The position numbers and the translations under genes were made by a program. From positions 16,833 through 49,759 of the forward strand of contig NZ_JAEDAH010000093.1 of assembly GCF_020320395.1 (NCBI RefSeq): 32,927 nucleotides of DNA, in the 5' to 3' direction. This DNA comes from Thalassolituus marinus (lineage in GTDB: Bacteria > Pseudomonadota > Gammaproteobacteria > Pseudomonadales > Oceanobacteraceae). Below, piece by piece: positions 1-7,296 of the stretch (positions are counted from its first letter, which is position 1; the number at the start of each line of letters is the position of its first letter). The notes beneath the pieces are model-generated. The model ran no database searches and was not told the DNA's origin. It worked only from the letters and a program-made list of their open reading frames with translations.

Positions 1-691
1 GCGTATTCAGAGCGCCCTGTTCAATATTATTGCTGGCGAGCGCGCCGAAGCGGCGATGCACGAGCGTATGCTGTCGCAGGAATCCGCTGTTACCAAAGTA
101 GCTATCTACACCGGTGCCTTTATGACCGGCATTGGCTCATCAGCCTGGGGGCTGGCACTGTGGGCTAAGGAAGTCAGCGATGTGGTTAACCCGGTGGTGC
201 GTATCCATAACAACATCAAAGCCATTCGCGCCGCCTGGGATTCTGAGAACTTCGCGGAAGCCTATTCCAGCAATATTCTCAGTGCCGAGAAGCGTGAGCT
301 GGTAGAGGCGCTGGGCTTCGACCCGACCGCCATTAACGCGCAGCAAATCGACGAAGCCATTGCCATGTCGGATCTGGTGATGAGCGATGAGTCCCTGCGC
401 GAAATGCTCTACCGCTTTGTTAAAGATTACGCCGAAGCTCAGCACAGCATCGAGATCGCTGAAGTAGCAGGCTCTGGTGCGTTTGAAATTATCCTCACCA
501 TTATTCTCGCGGCTGTAACTGGCGGTGTGGGCGTGCTGGCTATGGTTGGCAGTAAAGCTGCTCTGGTTCGTAAGTTCAGCGCGGTGGGCGACCTGCTCAG
601 TGAGTTTGCTCAGGCTTCGAAGAAAATCGCGCTGCGTAACAGCAAGCGCAGTGCGAAGCAGGAGAAGGCGAGCTTTAAGGATCTGGAGACG
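1..691 (+). repeat. Long direct repeat, copy 1 (shared toxin body)
   Basis: This stretch is collinear without indels with 2790-3480 (constant offset 2789). It codes for the shared toxin body. Only a handful of residues differ (for example Val/Ala in TGGVGVLAM, Val/Ile in KAALVRK, Ser/Gly in LLSEFAQ). Similarity stops within GAGACG at the FKDLET codons, where the two toxin tips diverge completely. Confidence 0.95.
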
Positions 692-1150
692 ACGGAGACG
701 ACGGCTAAGAAAGGGTCAAGTGGGCCTAAAACCTCTGATGCAGTGGAAACCCCAAAACCAAGCATGTCCGGCCGAAGGCCAGCTGAGCCAGAAGCTCCTG
801 TATTAAATGAAGATGGCTCCCTTACAGAGTATGGTCAATGGTATTACAAACGTCCTTCTGGATTCCGAAAAGGGGTGCGTAATGAAACATGGGAATCGGC
901 GAAGGATAGTGAAGGTAATGTTTATGACAGGGTATCTAATGAGTTAATGGACGCTAATGAGCCTTGGGATATGGGCCATAAAGAAGCGTATGAATTCAGA
1001 AAGCATCAAATGAGTGCTGCAGAACGAGGCATCGGAAGATCACAGTTTCTTGACGAGCACAATACAGCGAGTCACTATACTCCTGAATTACCCTCATCCA
1101 ACCGATCCCATGCAGGAGAGGCCATGGATGATACGTATTTTGGCTTTTAG
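2..1150 (+). CDS. Polymorphic toxin, GH-E family HNH/EndoVII nuclease tip (5' end outside window)
   Basis: The reading frame is open from the first bases of the window, so the N-terminus is missing; the first internal ATG at 56 is not the true start. About 382 residues are visible. Residues up to about 230 form a shared body with a hydrophobic, glycine-rich segment (FEIILTIILAAVTGGVGVLA) followed by a basic stretch ending FKDLET, as in many secreted polymorphic toxins. The C-terminal ~110 residues carry WYYKRPSGFRKGVR, then WDMGHKEAYEFRKHQ and ELPSSNRSH, which match the GH-E clade of HNH/Endonuclease VII nucleases (conserved Gly-His and Glu). The predicted role is DNA cleavage in a competitor cell. 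The next gene, 14 bases downstream, is a SUFU-type immunity candidate. The delivery system cannot be told because the N-terminus is absent; type VI secretion is plausible but inferred. Confidence 0.85.
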   Translation, partial: RIQSALFNIIAGERAEAAMHERMLSQESAVTKVAIYTGAFMTGIGSSAWGLALWAKEVSDVVNPVVRIHNNIKAIRAAWDSENFAEAYSSNILSAEKRELVEALGFDPTAINAQQIDEAIAMSDLVMSDESLREMLYRFVKDYAEAQHSIEIAEVAGSGAFEIILTIILAAVTGGVGVLAMVGSKAALVRKFSAVGDLLSEFAQASKKIALRNSKRSAKQEKASFKDLETTETTAKKGSSGPKTSDAVETPKPSMSGRRPAEPEAPVLNEDGSLTEYGQWYYKRPSGFRKGVRNETWESAKDSEGNVYDRVSNELMDANEPWDMGHKEAYEFRKHQMSAAERGIGRSQFLDEHNTASHYTPELPSSNRSHAGEAMDDTYFGF

Positions 1151-1164
1151 CAAAGGGAAAAACA

Positions 1165-1743
1165 ATGACTACTGCCTCAAACAGCAATAAGGCTTTAGCA
1201 AAATATATTACTCAAATTGTTGGTATTCGCCCTTCAGCTCGAAAGTATTGGGACGAGTCGGAGTCTACAGATATCGATTTGTTTACCTGCGTTGATCCAT
1301 TAAATCATTCTTGTAATATATATGGAACAATAGGCCTTTCAGATACCCCTCTAAGAATTAACGGGAAAGAACAAAAGTTTAGATTAGAACTTCTGGCTGT
1401 TGGTCACTCCTCTTATTCTTTTGTTCCCAATTTACTGGCTACAAGTAGTTTTTACGTAATGAAGGATAATTGGGAATGTAATCCCGGAACTGTATTTGAA
1501 AGTTTAGTTACTATATATCACAAAGGAGACATGAAACACCTGATGTTTACGTATCCTTATTTGTGGGAAGACAAGCTTAACAATCTTGAGCTACCTGATA
1601 AAGAGGTAACTTGGCTTTTGATGATACCTATTTCTGACCAGGAACTGCAATACAAATCAGAATATGGATATAGTGCACTAGAAGACCGTCTTGAAGAAAA
1701 TAATGTAGATATTTTTGACTTTGATAGAAAGTCAATAATTTAA
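1165..1743 (+). CDS. Immunity protein, suppressor-of-fused (SUFU) domain family
   Basis: A 192-residue protein without signal peptide or membrane segment. The C-terminal pattern (TWLLMIPISDQELQY, then SALEDRLEENNVDIFDFDRKS) and the central LELLAVGH resemble bacterial SUFU-domain proteins, which commonly act as immunity proteins next to nuclease tips, including GH-E ones. The ATG follows AAAGGGAAA and lies 14 bases after the toxin stop, so the two are likely co-transcribed. The predicted job is to bind and neutralise the GH-E nuclease in the cytoplasm. Base composition is clearly more AT-rich than the toxin body, as is typical of horizontally exchanged immunity genes. The family assignment is by recalled motif pattern, not by alignment. 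Confidence 0.78.
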   Translation: MTTASNSNKALAKYITQIVGIRPSARKYWDESESTDIDLFTCVDPLNHSCNIYGTIGLSDTPLRINGKEQKFRLELLAVGHSSYSFVPNLLATSSFYVMKDNWECNPGTVFESLVTIYHKGDMKHLMFTYPYLWEDKLNNLELPDKEVTWLLMIPISDQELQYKSEYGYSALEDRLEENNVDIFDFDRKSII

Positions 1744-1819
1744 ACTAGAAAACTAATTATTAGACGCCCACATTAGTACTCTGAGTCAGGAACTAACGCT
1801 CCATCCACTATTTGTGTGA

Positions 1820-2011
1820 AATCCGTTTAAATTGGCATGGAAGTCGATGGAGAATAAGTGGACAAAAGCCCTTGAAGAAGGGAAAGAAGTCACTGTGGAT
1901 ATTCAACCCATATATGAAGCTGCTGGTAAAAGACCTAGTTCATTTGAAGTAATTTATGAAATTGATGGGAAAGAATACTTTGCTGATTTCCTAAATCAGG
2001 CAGGAGGATAA
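1820..2011 (+). pseudogene. Orphan toxin C-terminal tip fragment, DNA/RNA non-specific endonuclease-like
   Basis: The frame is open from just after TGA 1817-1819 to TAA 2009-2011. From about 1838 it reads WKSMENKWTKALEEGKEVTV, then IQPIYEAAGKRPSSFEVIYE, then IDGKEYFADFLNQ. This matches the C-terminal end of the DNA/RNA non-specific endonuclease toxin family (Endonuclea_NS_2-like), where a Met-Glu-x-x-Trp helix and a final beta hairpin close the domain. The catalytic N-terminal part is absent and there is no credible start or ribosome site, although ATG 1847 is in frame. It is therefore a displaced tip remnant, kept next to its immunity gene. It probably came from a former toxin whose tip was replaced. 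It is not expected to be active by itself. Confidence 0.72.
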
Positions 2012-2012
2012 C

Positions 2013-2351
2013 GTGAATATTGACGAAGTGTATATGGGATTAGCAACCAATATTATAGATAGTATTCATGATAGCTGGGAAAAAGCTGTTCTGGATATAG
2101 AAAAACCAGCATTAGATGTAGTTTCATTTAGTGGTAGCTACCTCAATGATAATGGAGAGAATTCATTTAAGTTTAAAAATTTTGACCGTAAAAAGTTAAA
2201 ACAAGATGCAAACATGCTTTATGAAATTACAACGGAAAATAATTCCAATAAATGGAATCGGGCAAAATTTACTCTGAGACCTTCTGGTGACTTCAGTATC
2301 GACTTTCAGTGGGATCAGGCACTGGATGACGAAATTAAAGCAAACCAATAA
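2013..2351 (+). CDS. Immunity protein, YezG-like (DUF600) family
   Basis: A 112-residue acidic protein. It starts at GTG 2013, one base after the stop of the orphan tip; the Shine-Dalgarno AGGAGGA at 2002-2008 decides this start over the later in-frame ATG 2034. The sequence pattern MNIDEVYMGLATNIIDSI, then VSFSGSYLNDNGE, then WNRAKFTLRPSGDFSIDFQW fits the YezG/DUF600 immunity family, in which a C-terminal F-x-x-x-G-x-F-x-I-D-F-x-W/Y-D motif is typical. It is paired with the non-specific endonuclease tip just upstream, the expected partner. Strong coupling (overlapping ribosome site) suggests tip and immunity were once one cassette. Its retention without a live toxin may protect against sibling strains carrying that tip. 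Confidence 0.75.
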   Translation: MNIDEVYMGLATNIIDSIHDSWEKAVLDIEKPALDVVSFSGSYLNDNGENSFKFKNFDRKKLKQDANMLYEITTENNSNKWNRAKFTLRPSGDFSIDFQWDQALDDEIKANQ

Positions 2352-2447
2352 AATTCGGTTGAAGTGCCACTGAATATTTCGGTGGCACGTTACACATTAA
2401 CACCCCGTCTTATCCTTAATGCCATATGCGACCATGCCGAAGTCTAG

Positions 2448-2568
2448 AGGCAGGCTGGAAATCTACGTTATTTTAGTACTGACGAAGCCGTCTGGGCACT
2501 TGGCGAAAATGGCGTCCCCCAGTCTGTAGAAGCTAACGCTAACCAGACACCCATCTTAGTACTGCAGC
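2448..2568 (+). pseudogene. Out-of-frame N-terminal remnant of the second toxin
   Basis: After TAG 2445-2447 the frame reads QAGNLRYFSTDEAVWALGENG and continues VPQSVEANANQTPILVLQ to about 2566. This is plausible protein sequence that runs straight up to the ATG of the downstream toxin, but in another frame. The downstream frame has an in-frame TAG a few codons before ATG 2569. The simplest reading is that the toxin body once extended further upstream and that a frameshift near 2556-2568 split it. No homologue can be named. Confidence 0.45.
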
Positions 2569-4011
2569 ATGGTCGCCGACCAGCTGCTGGGCTCCGTTGC
2601 CGACGCCATTGTTTATAAGGCGTACGATCACTTCTATTTCGACGTACTTTCCGCCTTGCCGGATGCGTCACCGCTGCCGCGCGAAGCCCTGAGCGAAGCC
2701 ATCGCCAGTTCTCACCTGGTGTTAGAGCGGCTGGATAGTACGCTGGCCATTGGCGATGAAGAGCCTGACCCACGGCAGATGCTGCGCGTGCGTATTCAGA
2801 GTGCGCTGTTCAATATTATTGCTGGCGAGCGCGCCGAAGCTGCGATGCACGAACGCATGCTGTCGCAGGAATCCGCTGTTACCAAAGTGGCTATCTACAC
2901 CGGTGCCTTTATGACCGGCATTGGCTCATCAGCCTGGGGGCTGGCTCTGTGGGCTAAAGAAGTCAGCGATGTGGTTAACCCGGTGGTGCGTATCCATAAC
3001 AACATCAAAGCCATTCGCGCCGCCTGGGATTCAGAGAACTTCGCCGAAGCCTATTCCAGCAATATTCTCAGTGCCGAGAAGCGTGAGCTGGTAGAGGCGC
3101 TGGGCTTCGACCCGACCGCCATTAACGCGCAGCAAATCGACGAAGCCATTGCCATGTCGGATCTGGTGATGAGCGATGAATCCCTGCGCGAAATGCTCTA
3201 TCGCTTTGTTAAAGATTACGCCGAGGCTCAGCACAGCATCGAGATCGCTGAAGTAGCAGGCTCGGGTGCGTTTGAGATTATCCTTACCATTATCCTGGCC
3301 GCTGTTACTGGTGGTGCGGGTGTGCTGGCCATGGTTGGCAGCAAAGCAGCACTAATTCGTAAGTTCAGCGCCGTGGGTGACCTGCTGGGCGAGTTTGCAC
3401 AGGCTTCGAAGAAAATCGCTCTGCGTAACAGTAAGCGCGGTGCGAAGCAGGAAAAGGCGAGCTTTAAGGATCTGGAGACGAGCGAGGGGCGGTCTGAGAA
3501 GACGGATGCGCATGGGGCTGAGACGGGGGAGGTGAGTGCACCAAGTGACCAGAAGATAAGAGTAATTCGAAGACACAAATCGGGTAATCAGCAAGTTCAG
3601 AAAAATGGCCAGCATTGGAACGTACCAAAGCATAAAACTCCAAGTGACATTCCAGAGCCTGACGATGTTGGTGACTCATTACAGCGTTTAACCACAGAGT
3701 CCGCCGCAAAGTGGAATCCCAGAAGGAACCTGTCGGCACGGGAGAAGGAGGCTATTGCGAACGCAAAGGTCGATGGGGAGTATTGGAGAGCGAATCTGTT
3801 AGAAAGACAAGCTAAAGGCAGGTGGGTCGAAAGGCAAGTTCGAATCTCTGCCGAAAAAGAGGGGTTGCCTCTGGAGTGGAGCCGGACTGGAGTCGATGCT
3901 ACTGATGTAAAATCTGGTGCTAAATATGATATTCTATCGGGTACAGATTCTAATATAGATCTGCATGCTAAAAGAATGCCTGATGAGTTGTTTAGAATGA
4001 TTAAGTTTTGA
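2569..4011 (+). CDS. Polymorphic toxin body with a distinct C-terminal tip (possible restriction-endonuclease-like fold)
   Basis: 480 residues from ATG 2569. Residues ~1-74 are not matched in the window's first toxin only because that copy is cut by the window edge. Residues ~75-304 are nearly identical to it, including FEIILTIILAAVTGGAGVLA and FKDLET. From about residue 305 the sequence is unrelated. A charged linker leads to a tip ending SAREKEAIANAKVDGEYWRA, a conserved-looking GRWVERQVR, then SRTGVDATDVKSGAKYDILS and DELFRMIKF. The D-x-x-D-x-x-[SG]-x-x-Y-[DE]-[IV]-L-S-G arrangement resembles nuclease tips of restriction-endonuclease fold, but the fold call is tentative. No good Shine-Dalgarno precedes ATG 2569, an in-frame TAG lies just upstream, and a likely N-terminal piece is out of frame, so this may be a silent or orphan cassette rather than a working effector. 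Confidence 0.75.
   Translation: MVADQLLGSVADAIVYKAYDHFYFDVLSALPDASPLPREALSEAIASSHLVLERLDSTLAIGDEEPDPRQMLRVRIQSALFNIIAGERAEAAMHERMLSQESAVTKVAIYTGAFMTGIGSSAWGLALWAKEVSDVVNPVVRIHNNIKAIRAAWDSENFAEAYSSNILSAEKRELVEALGFDPTAINAQQIDEAIAMSDLVMSDESLREMLYRFVKDYAEAQHSIEIAEVAGSGAFEIILTIILAAVTGGAGVLAMVGSKAALIRKFSAVGDLLGEFAQASKKIALRNSKRGAKQEKASFKDLETSEGRSEKTDAHGAETGEVSAPSDQKIRVIRRHKSGNQQVQKNGQHWNVPKHKTPSDIPEPDDVGDSLQRLTTESAAKWNPRRNLSAREKEAIANAKVDGEYWRANLLERQAKGRWVERQVRISAEKEGLPLEWSRTGVDATDVKSGAKYDILSGTDSNIDLHAKRMPDELFRMIKF
2790..3480 (+). repeat. Long direct repeat, copy 2 (shared toxin body)
   Basis: Partner of 1-691, same strand, no indels. It provides about 690 bases of homology through which recombination could swap the downstream tip and immunity genes, or delete everything between the two copies. 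Confidence 0.95.
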
Positions 4012-4019
4012 GGCCATGT

Positions 4020-4610
4020 ATGAAAATAAGAGACCAGTCGTTAAATTTCGAAATATTAGAATTAGATGGTGGTACTTCTGTGTTAGGGCCTGGATTAATT
4101 TTAAATGACTGTACGGTAGATTCCAGGGTGTCATCGGAACATGTGATTATAGCTGGACTTACTATGACTGGCGGTAATTTTAATCAGCATGTCGAATTGC
4201 GAGATTTTCATTTTGAGAACGCGCATTTGGAATATGTTACTTTCACGGGCGAATTCGTCGGTTGCGATTTTGGGGATTGGGATGATATTTCAATCTCCTC
4301 CATAAAAAACTGTAATTTTGAAAATTGTAAGCTGGATGGGGTGAGGTTTCTTAACTCTGATATGGATACAATAACTCTTCCTGGATGGCCGCATTTTCAC
4401 ATAAGGTTTCCTGAAAAATGTAAACCAAACATTGGTTTCAAAAACTTACCACGAAAACTTGGAATTACGCTGGAAGTATATTTTGATGAGGAGCCTGAGT
4501 GTTCTGCCATTGTGGGGAATGCACAAAGATTGGCCGAGGATAATGGAATCTCTCTTGGCGAAATTCGAGAGATGCTTTCCTGTATTGATGGTGTTGATGT
4601 TGGATGTTGA
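4020..4610 (+). CDS. Putative immunity protein with pentapeptide-like repeats
   Basis: 196 residues from ATG 4020, eight bases after the toxin stop; GAGG at 4010-4013 is correctly spaced. An in-frame TTG at 4008 is possible but less likely. The sequence opens MKIRDQSLNFEILELDGGTS. The middle has runs resembling pentapeptide repeats, with Phe/Leu at centre positions: HFENAHLEYVTFTGEFVGCD and KNCNFENCKLDGVRFLNSDM. The C-terminal ~50 residues look helical (NAQRLAEDNGISLGEIREML). Position directly behind the second toxin tip, tight spacing and AT-rich composition make it the cognate immunity candidate. A beta-helical pentapeptide fold could mimic DNA and block a nuclease, as known for Qnr/MfpA against gyrase, but that is inference. 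I cannot name a family. Confidence 0.62.
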   Translation: MKIRDQSLNFEILELDGGTSVLGPGLILNDCTVDSRVSSEHVIIAGLTMTGGNFNQHVELRDFHFENAHLEYVTFTGEFVGCDFGDWDDISISSIKNCNFENCKLDGVRFLNSDMDTITLPGWPHFHIRFPEKCKPNIGFKNLPRKLGITLEVYFDEEPECSAIVGNAQRLAEDNGISLGEIREMLSCIDGVDVGC

Positions 4611-4689
4611 TTTCTTATTTATCTGAAATTGGTTTATAAATATCATGGATGATTTCCAAGGTTCGAAGATTTAAGGAGCAGGGCTATTG

Positions 4690-4957
4690 ATTTCTGGCAG
4701 CGCTGTGCCGTTCGGATAGCAGCTTAAAGCAGGCGCAGAACTTCGACCCGACCGCCATCACGGCCCAGCAGATCGACGAAGCCATTGCTACGTCTGATCT
4801 TGTTCTCAGCAATGAATTCCTGTGTAGAGATTCTCTGCTGCTTCGTTAAAGATTATGCCGAAGCCCGGTACACTATTGAGATCACCGAAGTGGCAGGCTC
4901 TGGGGTGTTTGAGATTATCCTTGCTATTATTCTGGTCGCCGTTACTGGTGGTGGGCA
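4690..4957 (+). pseudogene. Decayed third copy of the shared toxin body
   Basis: Two frames together rebuild the toxin body. First comes QNFDPTAITAQQIDEAIATS then DLVLSNEF, matching GFDPTAINAQQIDEAIAMS of the intact copies; an indel near 4820-4845 follows. A second frame then gives FVKDYAEARYTIEITEVAGS and FEIILAIILVAVTGG, matching FVKDYAEAQHSIEIAEVAGS and FEIILTIILAAVTGG. The match ends at about 4954 where the sequence runs directly into a REP-type palindrome. No tip or immunity gene remains on this copy. It is more diverged than the other two copies and cannot encode a functional protein. Confidence 0.85.
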
Positions 4958-5006
4958 GTACCACCCTGAAAAATTAGTGTCATTCGTAGGGTGCGCACTG
5001 CGCACC
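4949..5006 (+). repeat. Two REP palindromes at the toxin remnant / duplication boundary
   Basis: 4949-4968 is a decayed reverse-oriented REP (GGTGGGC-AGT-ACCACC). It begins exactly where homology to the toxin body ends. 4986-5006 is a forward REP with GTAG foot and stem GGTGCGC-ACT-GCGCACC. The second one is the left boundary of the duplicated segment that also starts at 10676. Confidence 0.75.
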
Positions 5007-5115
5007 ATTAAGGCTTGCTATCCCTGAGTGCTCGTCATTTCGCACGCACTGATATCCCCCATTGTTTTTCAGATCTGTTACTCTGGCGTTTCTGAATTTC
5101 TGAAGGAATACACGG

Positions 5116-6519
5116 ATGTATTCAATTATTCACCACGGTGCCGTGACCGGTGTTACCGGTTCGTGCCACCAGTTCAAACTTAATTCCGGCGAATCGCTGC
5201 TGGTTGATTGCGGTATGTTTCAGGGCGCTGACGCTGAGGCCCGTAGCAATGAATCCGGTGATGTTGATCTGACGGTGGACTTCGATTTGTCCGGCGTTAA
5301 AGCTCTGCTGGTTACCCATTGCCATATCGATCATGTCGGGCGTATTCCGTATTTGCTGATGGCGGGTTTTAAAGGCCCGATCTATGCCACGCAGGCGACG
5401 GCGCAGTTGTTGCCGCTGGTGCTGGAGGATGCGCTTAAAGTGGGTGTTACCCGCGATCGTAAGCTGATTGATACCTTTCTGCGTTTGTTAAAACGTCAGT
5501 TGGTGGCTGTACCTTATAAACAGTGGTTCACTGTTGAGGGGATGGTGGGCGTGCAGGCACGTTTTCAGGTGGCGGGGCATATCCTCGGTTCTGCTTATGT
5601 TGAACTGGATGTTAAGCAAAACGCTGAGCGTAAGCGGGTGGTGTTTTCCGGTGATCTGGGTGCGCCGTATTCACCATTGCTGCCAGCACCGAAATCTCCC
5701 TGGCGTTGTGATGAGCTGATTATTGAAAGTACCTATGGTGATCGTTTGCATGAAGGGCGCAGGCAGCGTCGGTTGGCATTAAGGCGCGCAATTGAACGTA
5801 GCCTGCAGGATGGCGGCGCTGTGCTGATTCCGGCATTTTCGATTGGGCGTACGCAGGAGCTGCTGTATGAGCTGGAGGATATTATTCATCGCTCGGCCAG
5901 CCGTTCGCAGGCTAAGGCCGTTTTGTGGCAGTCGTTGGATATTATTGTCGATTCGCCGCTGGCGTCGCAGTTTACCGCTCATTACCGTTCGCTGAAGTCG
6001 TTATGGGATGCGGAAGCGCGCCAGCGTGTGAGTCGTGGTCGTCATCCGTTGTCGTTCGAGCAGCTGACCACAGTGGATAGTCATCGGGAGCACGAGAGGA
6101 TGGTGCGTTATCTGCGCGATAGCGGTAAACCGGCGATTGTGATTGCCGCCAGTGGTATGTGCGCCGGTGGCCGTATTCAGAATTACCTTGAGGCGTTATT
6201 GCCGGATGCGCGCACCGATGTGGTGTTTGTGGGCTATCAGGCGGTGGGAACGCCGGGGCGGGATATTCAGAAATACGGCCCGCGTGGTGGTTACGTGCAG
6301 TTGGGTGGGCAGCGGGTGGAGATTCGGGCCCAGGTGCATACGTTGGGTGGGTATAGCGCCCATGCCGACCAGAAGGATTTATTGAATTTCGTTAAGCGTA
6401 TGCGCGGCAAGCCGCAGAAGATCCGCATTGTGCATGGTGATGATGAGGCGAAGCAGGCGTTGGCGGCGGAGTATCGGCGGTTGTTGCCGGGGGTTGAGGT
6501 GGTGATTCCGGTGGGGTGA
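5116..6519 (+). CDS. Metallo-beta-lactamase fold, beta-CASP/RMMBL RNase-like protein (copy A)
   Basis: 467 residues. Metal-binding motif HCHIDH at 68-73 (HxHxDH), H155 in VAGHILGSAY, D180 in VVFSGDLG, beta-CASP motif region IVIAASGMCAGGR (341-353), H416 in GGYSAHADQ and H440 in VHGDDEAK (RMMBL). All metal ligands are present, so an active zinc phosphodiesterase is expected. By family this is an RNA endo- or exonuclease related to CPSF-73/RNase J-type proteins; the substrate in this host is unknown. The ATG is preceded by AAGGA about 11 bases upstream. It stands alone, preceded by the toxin remnant and followed by a REP array that begins 8 bases after the stop. The second copy at 10806 differs at about nine residues. 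Confidence 0.9.
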   Translation: MYSIIHHGAVTGVTGSCHQFKLNSGESLLVDCGMFQGADAEARSNESGDVDLTVDFDLSGVKALLVTHCHIDHVGRIPYLLMAGFKGPIYATQATAQLLPLVLEDALKVGVTRDRKLIDTFLRLLKRQLVAVPYKQWFTVEGMVGVQARFQVAGHILGSAYVELDVKQNAERKRVVFSGDLGAPYSPLLPAPKSPWRCDELIIESTYGDRLHEGRRQRRLALRRAIERSLQDGGAVLIPAFSIGRTQELLYELEDIIHRSASRSQAKAVLWQSLDIIVDSPLASQFTAHYRSLKSLWDAEARQRVSRGRHPLSFEQLTTVDSHREHERMVRYLRDSGKPAIVIAASGMCAGGRIQNYLEALLPDARTDVVFVGYQAVGTPGRDIQKYGPRGGYVQLGGQRVEIRAQVHTLGGYSAHADQKDLLNFVKRMRGKPQKIRIVHGDDEAKQALAAEYRRLLPGVEVVIPVG

Positions 6520-6526
6520 TGGTTTT

Positions 6527-7098
6527 GTAGGAGGGGTTGTTAGCCGCGATGGTGAATGTCGCAGAGAGTGTCGCAGGCATGGCCAGCTCCTACGGCGGGT
6601 GTAAATGTAGGAGCGGCTGTTAGCCGCGATGGTGAATGTCGCAGAGAGTGTCGCAAAGAGTGTCGCAGGCATGGCCAGCTCCTACGGCGGGTGTAAATGT
6701 AGGAGCGGCTGTTAGCCGCGATGGCGCGCGCAGCACGCCCTTATGCAGCATACGCCATACCGAATCGCAGCCAACGGCAGCTCCTACAGCTGCATCGCAG
6801 AGAGCGTCTCACCGGCCAACGGCAGCTTCTACAACTGCATCGCAGAGAGCGTGGGTTTATGTAGGAGCGGGCCATGCCCGCGATGGCGCGCGCTGAGCCT
6901 GTCGCCCTTCGAGATTTCCGGACTACGTCCGGCCTCAGGGCGAACGGTGCGCACAGCCAGAGTTTATCGGAGATAGCAGAGGATATTCCGTAGGGTGGGC
7001 ACTGCCCACCAATGAATCGCAGAAAGCGTCTCACCGGCCAGCGGCAGCTCCTGCATCAATAGCATCCTGGAATTGTAGGAGCGGCTGTTAGCCGCGAT
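6527..7098 (+). repeat. REP array A (at least six palindromes)
   Basis: Forward elements start with GTAG at 6527, 6607, 6699, 6861, 6990 and 7075. Four have the stem GCGGCT-GTT-AGCCGC or a variant; 6861 has GCGGGC-CAT-GCCCGC; 6990 has GGTGGGC-ACT-GCCCACC. The first three are spaced 80 and 92 bases apart with a common linker (GTCGCAGAGAGTGTCGCAGG). 6896-6948 holds a different palindrome, CCGGAC-TAC-GTCCGG, inside a CCCTTCGAG...GGGCGAACGG frame. Any open reading frames here are simple by-products of the repeats. Confidence 0.9.
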
Positions 7099-7296
7099 TT
7101 GGGCGGGGTAGCTACTTAGACAGTCATAGTTAGAGAGAGCAGCTGGTTTCCCTGGCGTAAAAATTACCGATAGAAAATTGGGTGTGGAAAGCTGGACTGC
7201 AGGAAAATTTTTGTGTCGTTTTAGACAGAAATCACGAATTGGAAGCGAGTAAACGTCCCAGAGTTCTCTGATGATCTTACGTTGTGAGGAGTTACT

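Larger units (their letters stand above)
4986..7098 (+). repeat. Segmental duplication copy A (REP - beta-CASP gene - REP array)
   Basis: It corresponds to 10676-12854 in the same orientation. Both copies start with a GTAG-footed GTGCGC/GTGTGC REP. They share about 100 bases of leader, a 1404-base gene of equal length and a downstream REP array that is essentially identical for the last several hundred bases. Copy B carries one more ~80-base tandem unit. Confidence 0.92.

Noticed and set aside
2468-2773. Minus-strand open frame opposite the second toxin start
   Set aside because: Antisense shadow rich in Arg/Trp/Pro, with no ribosome site; the toxin frame explains the sequence.
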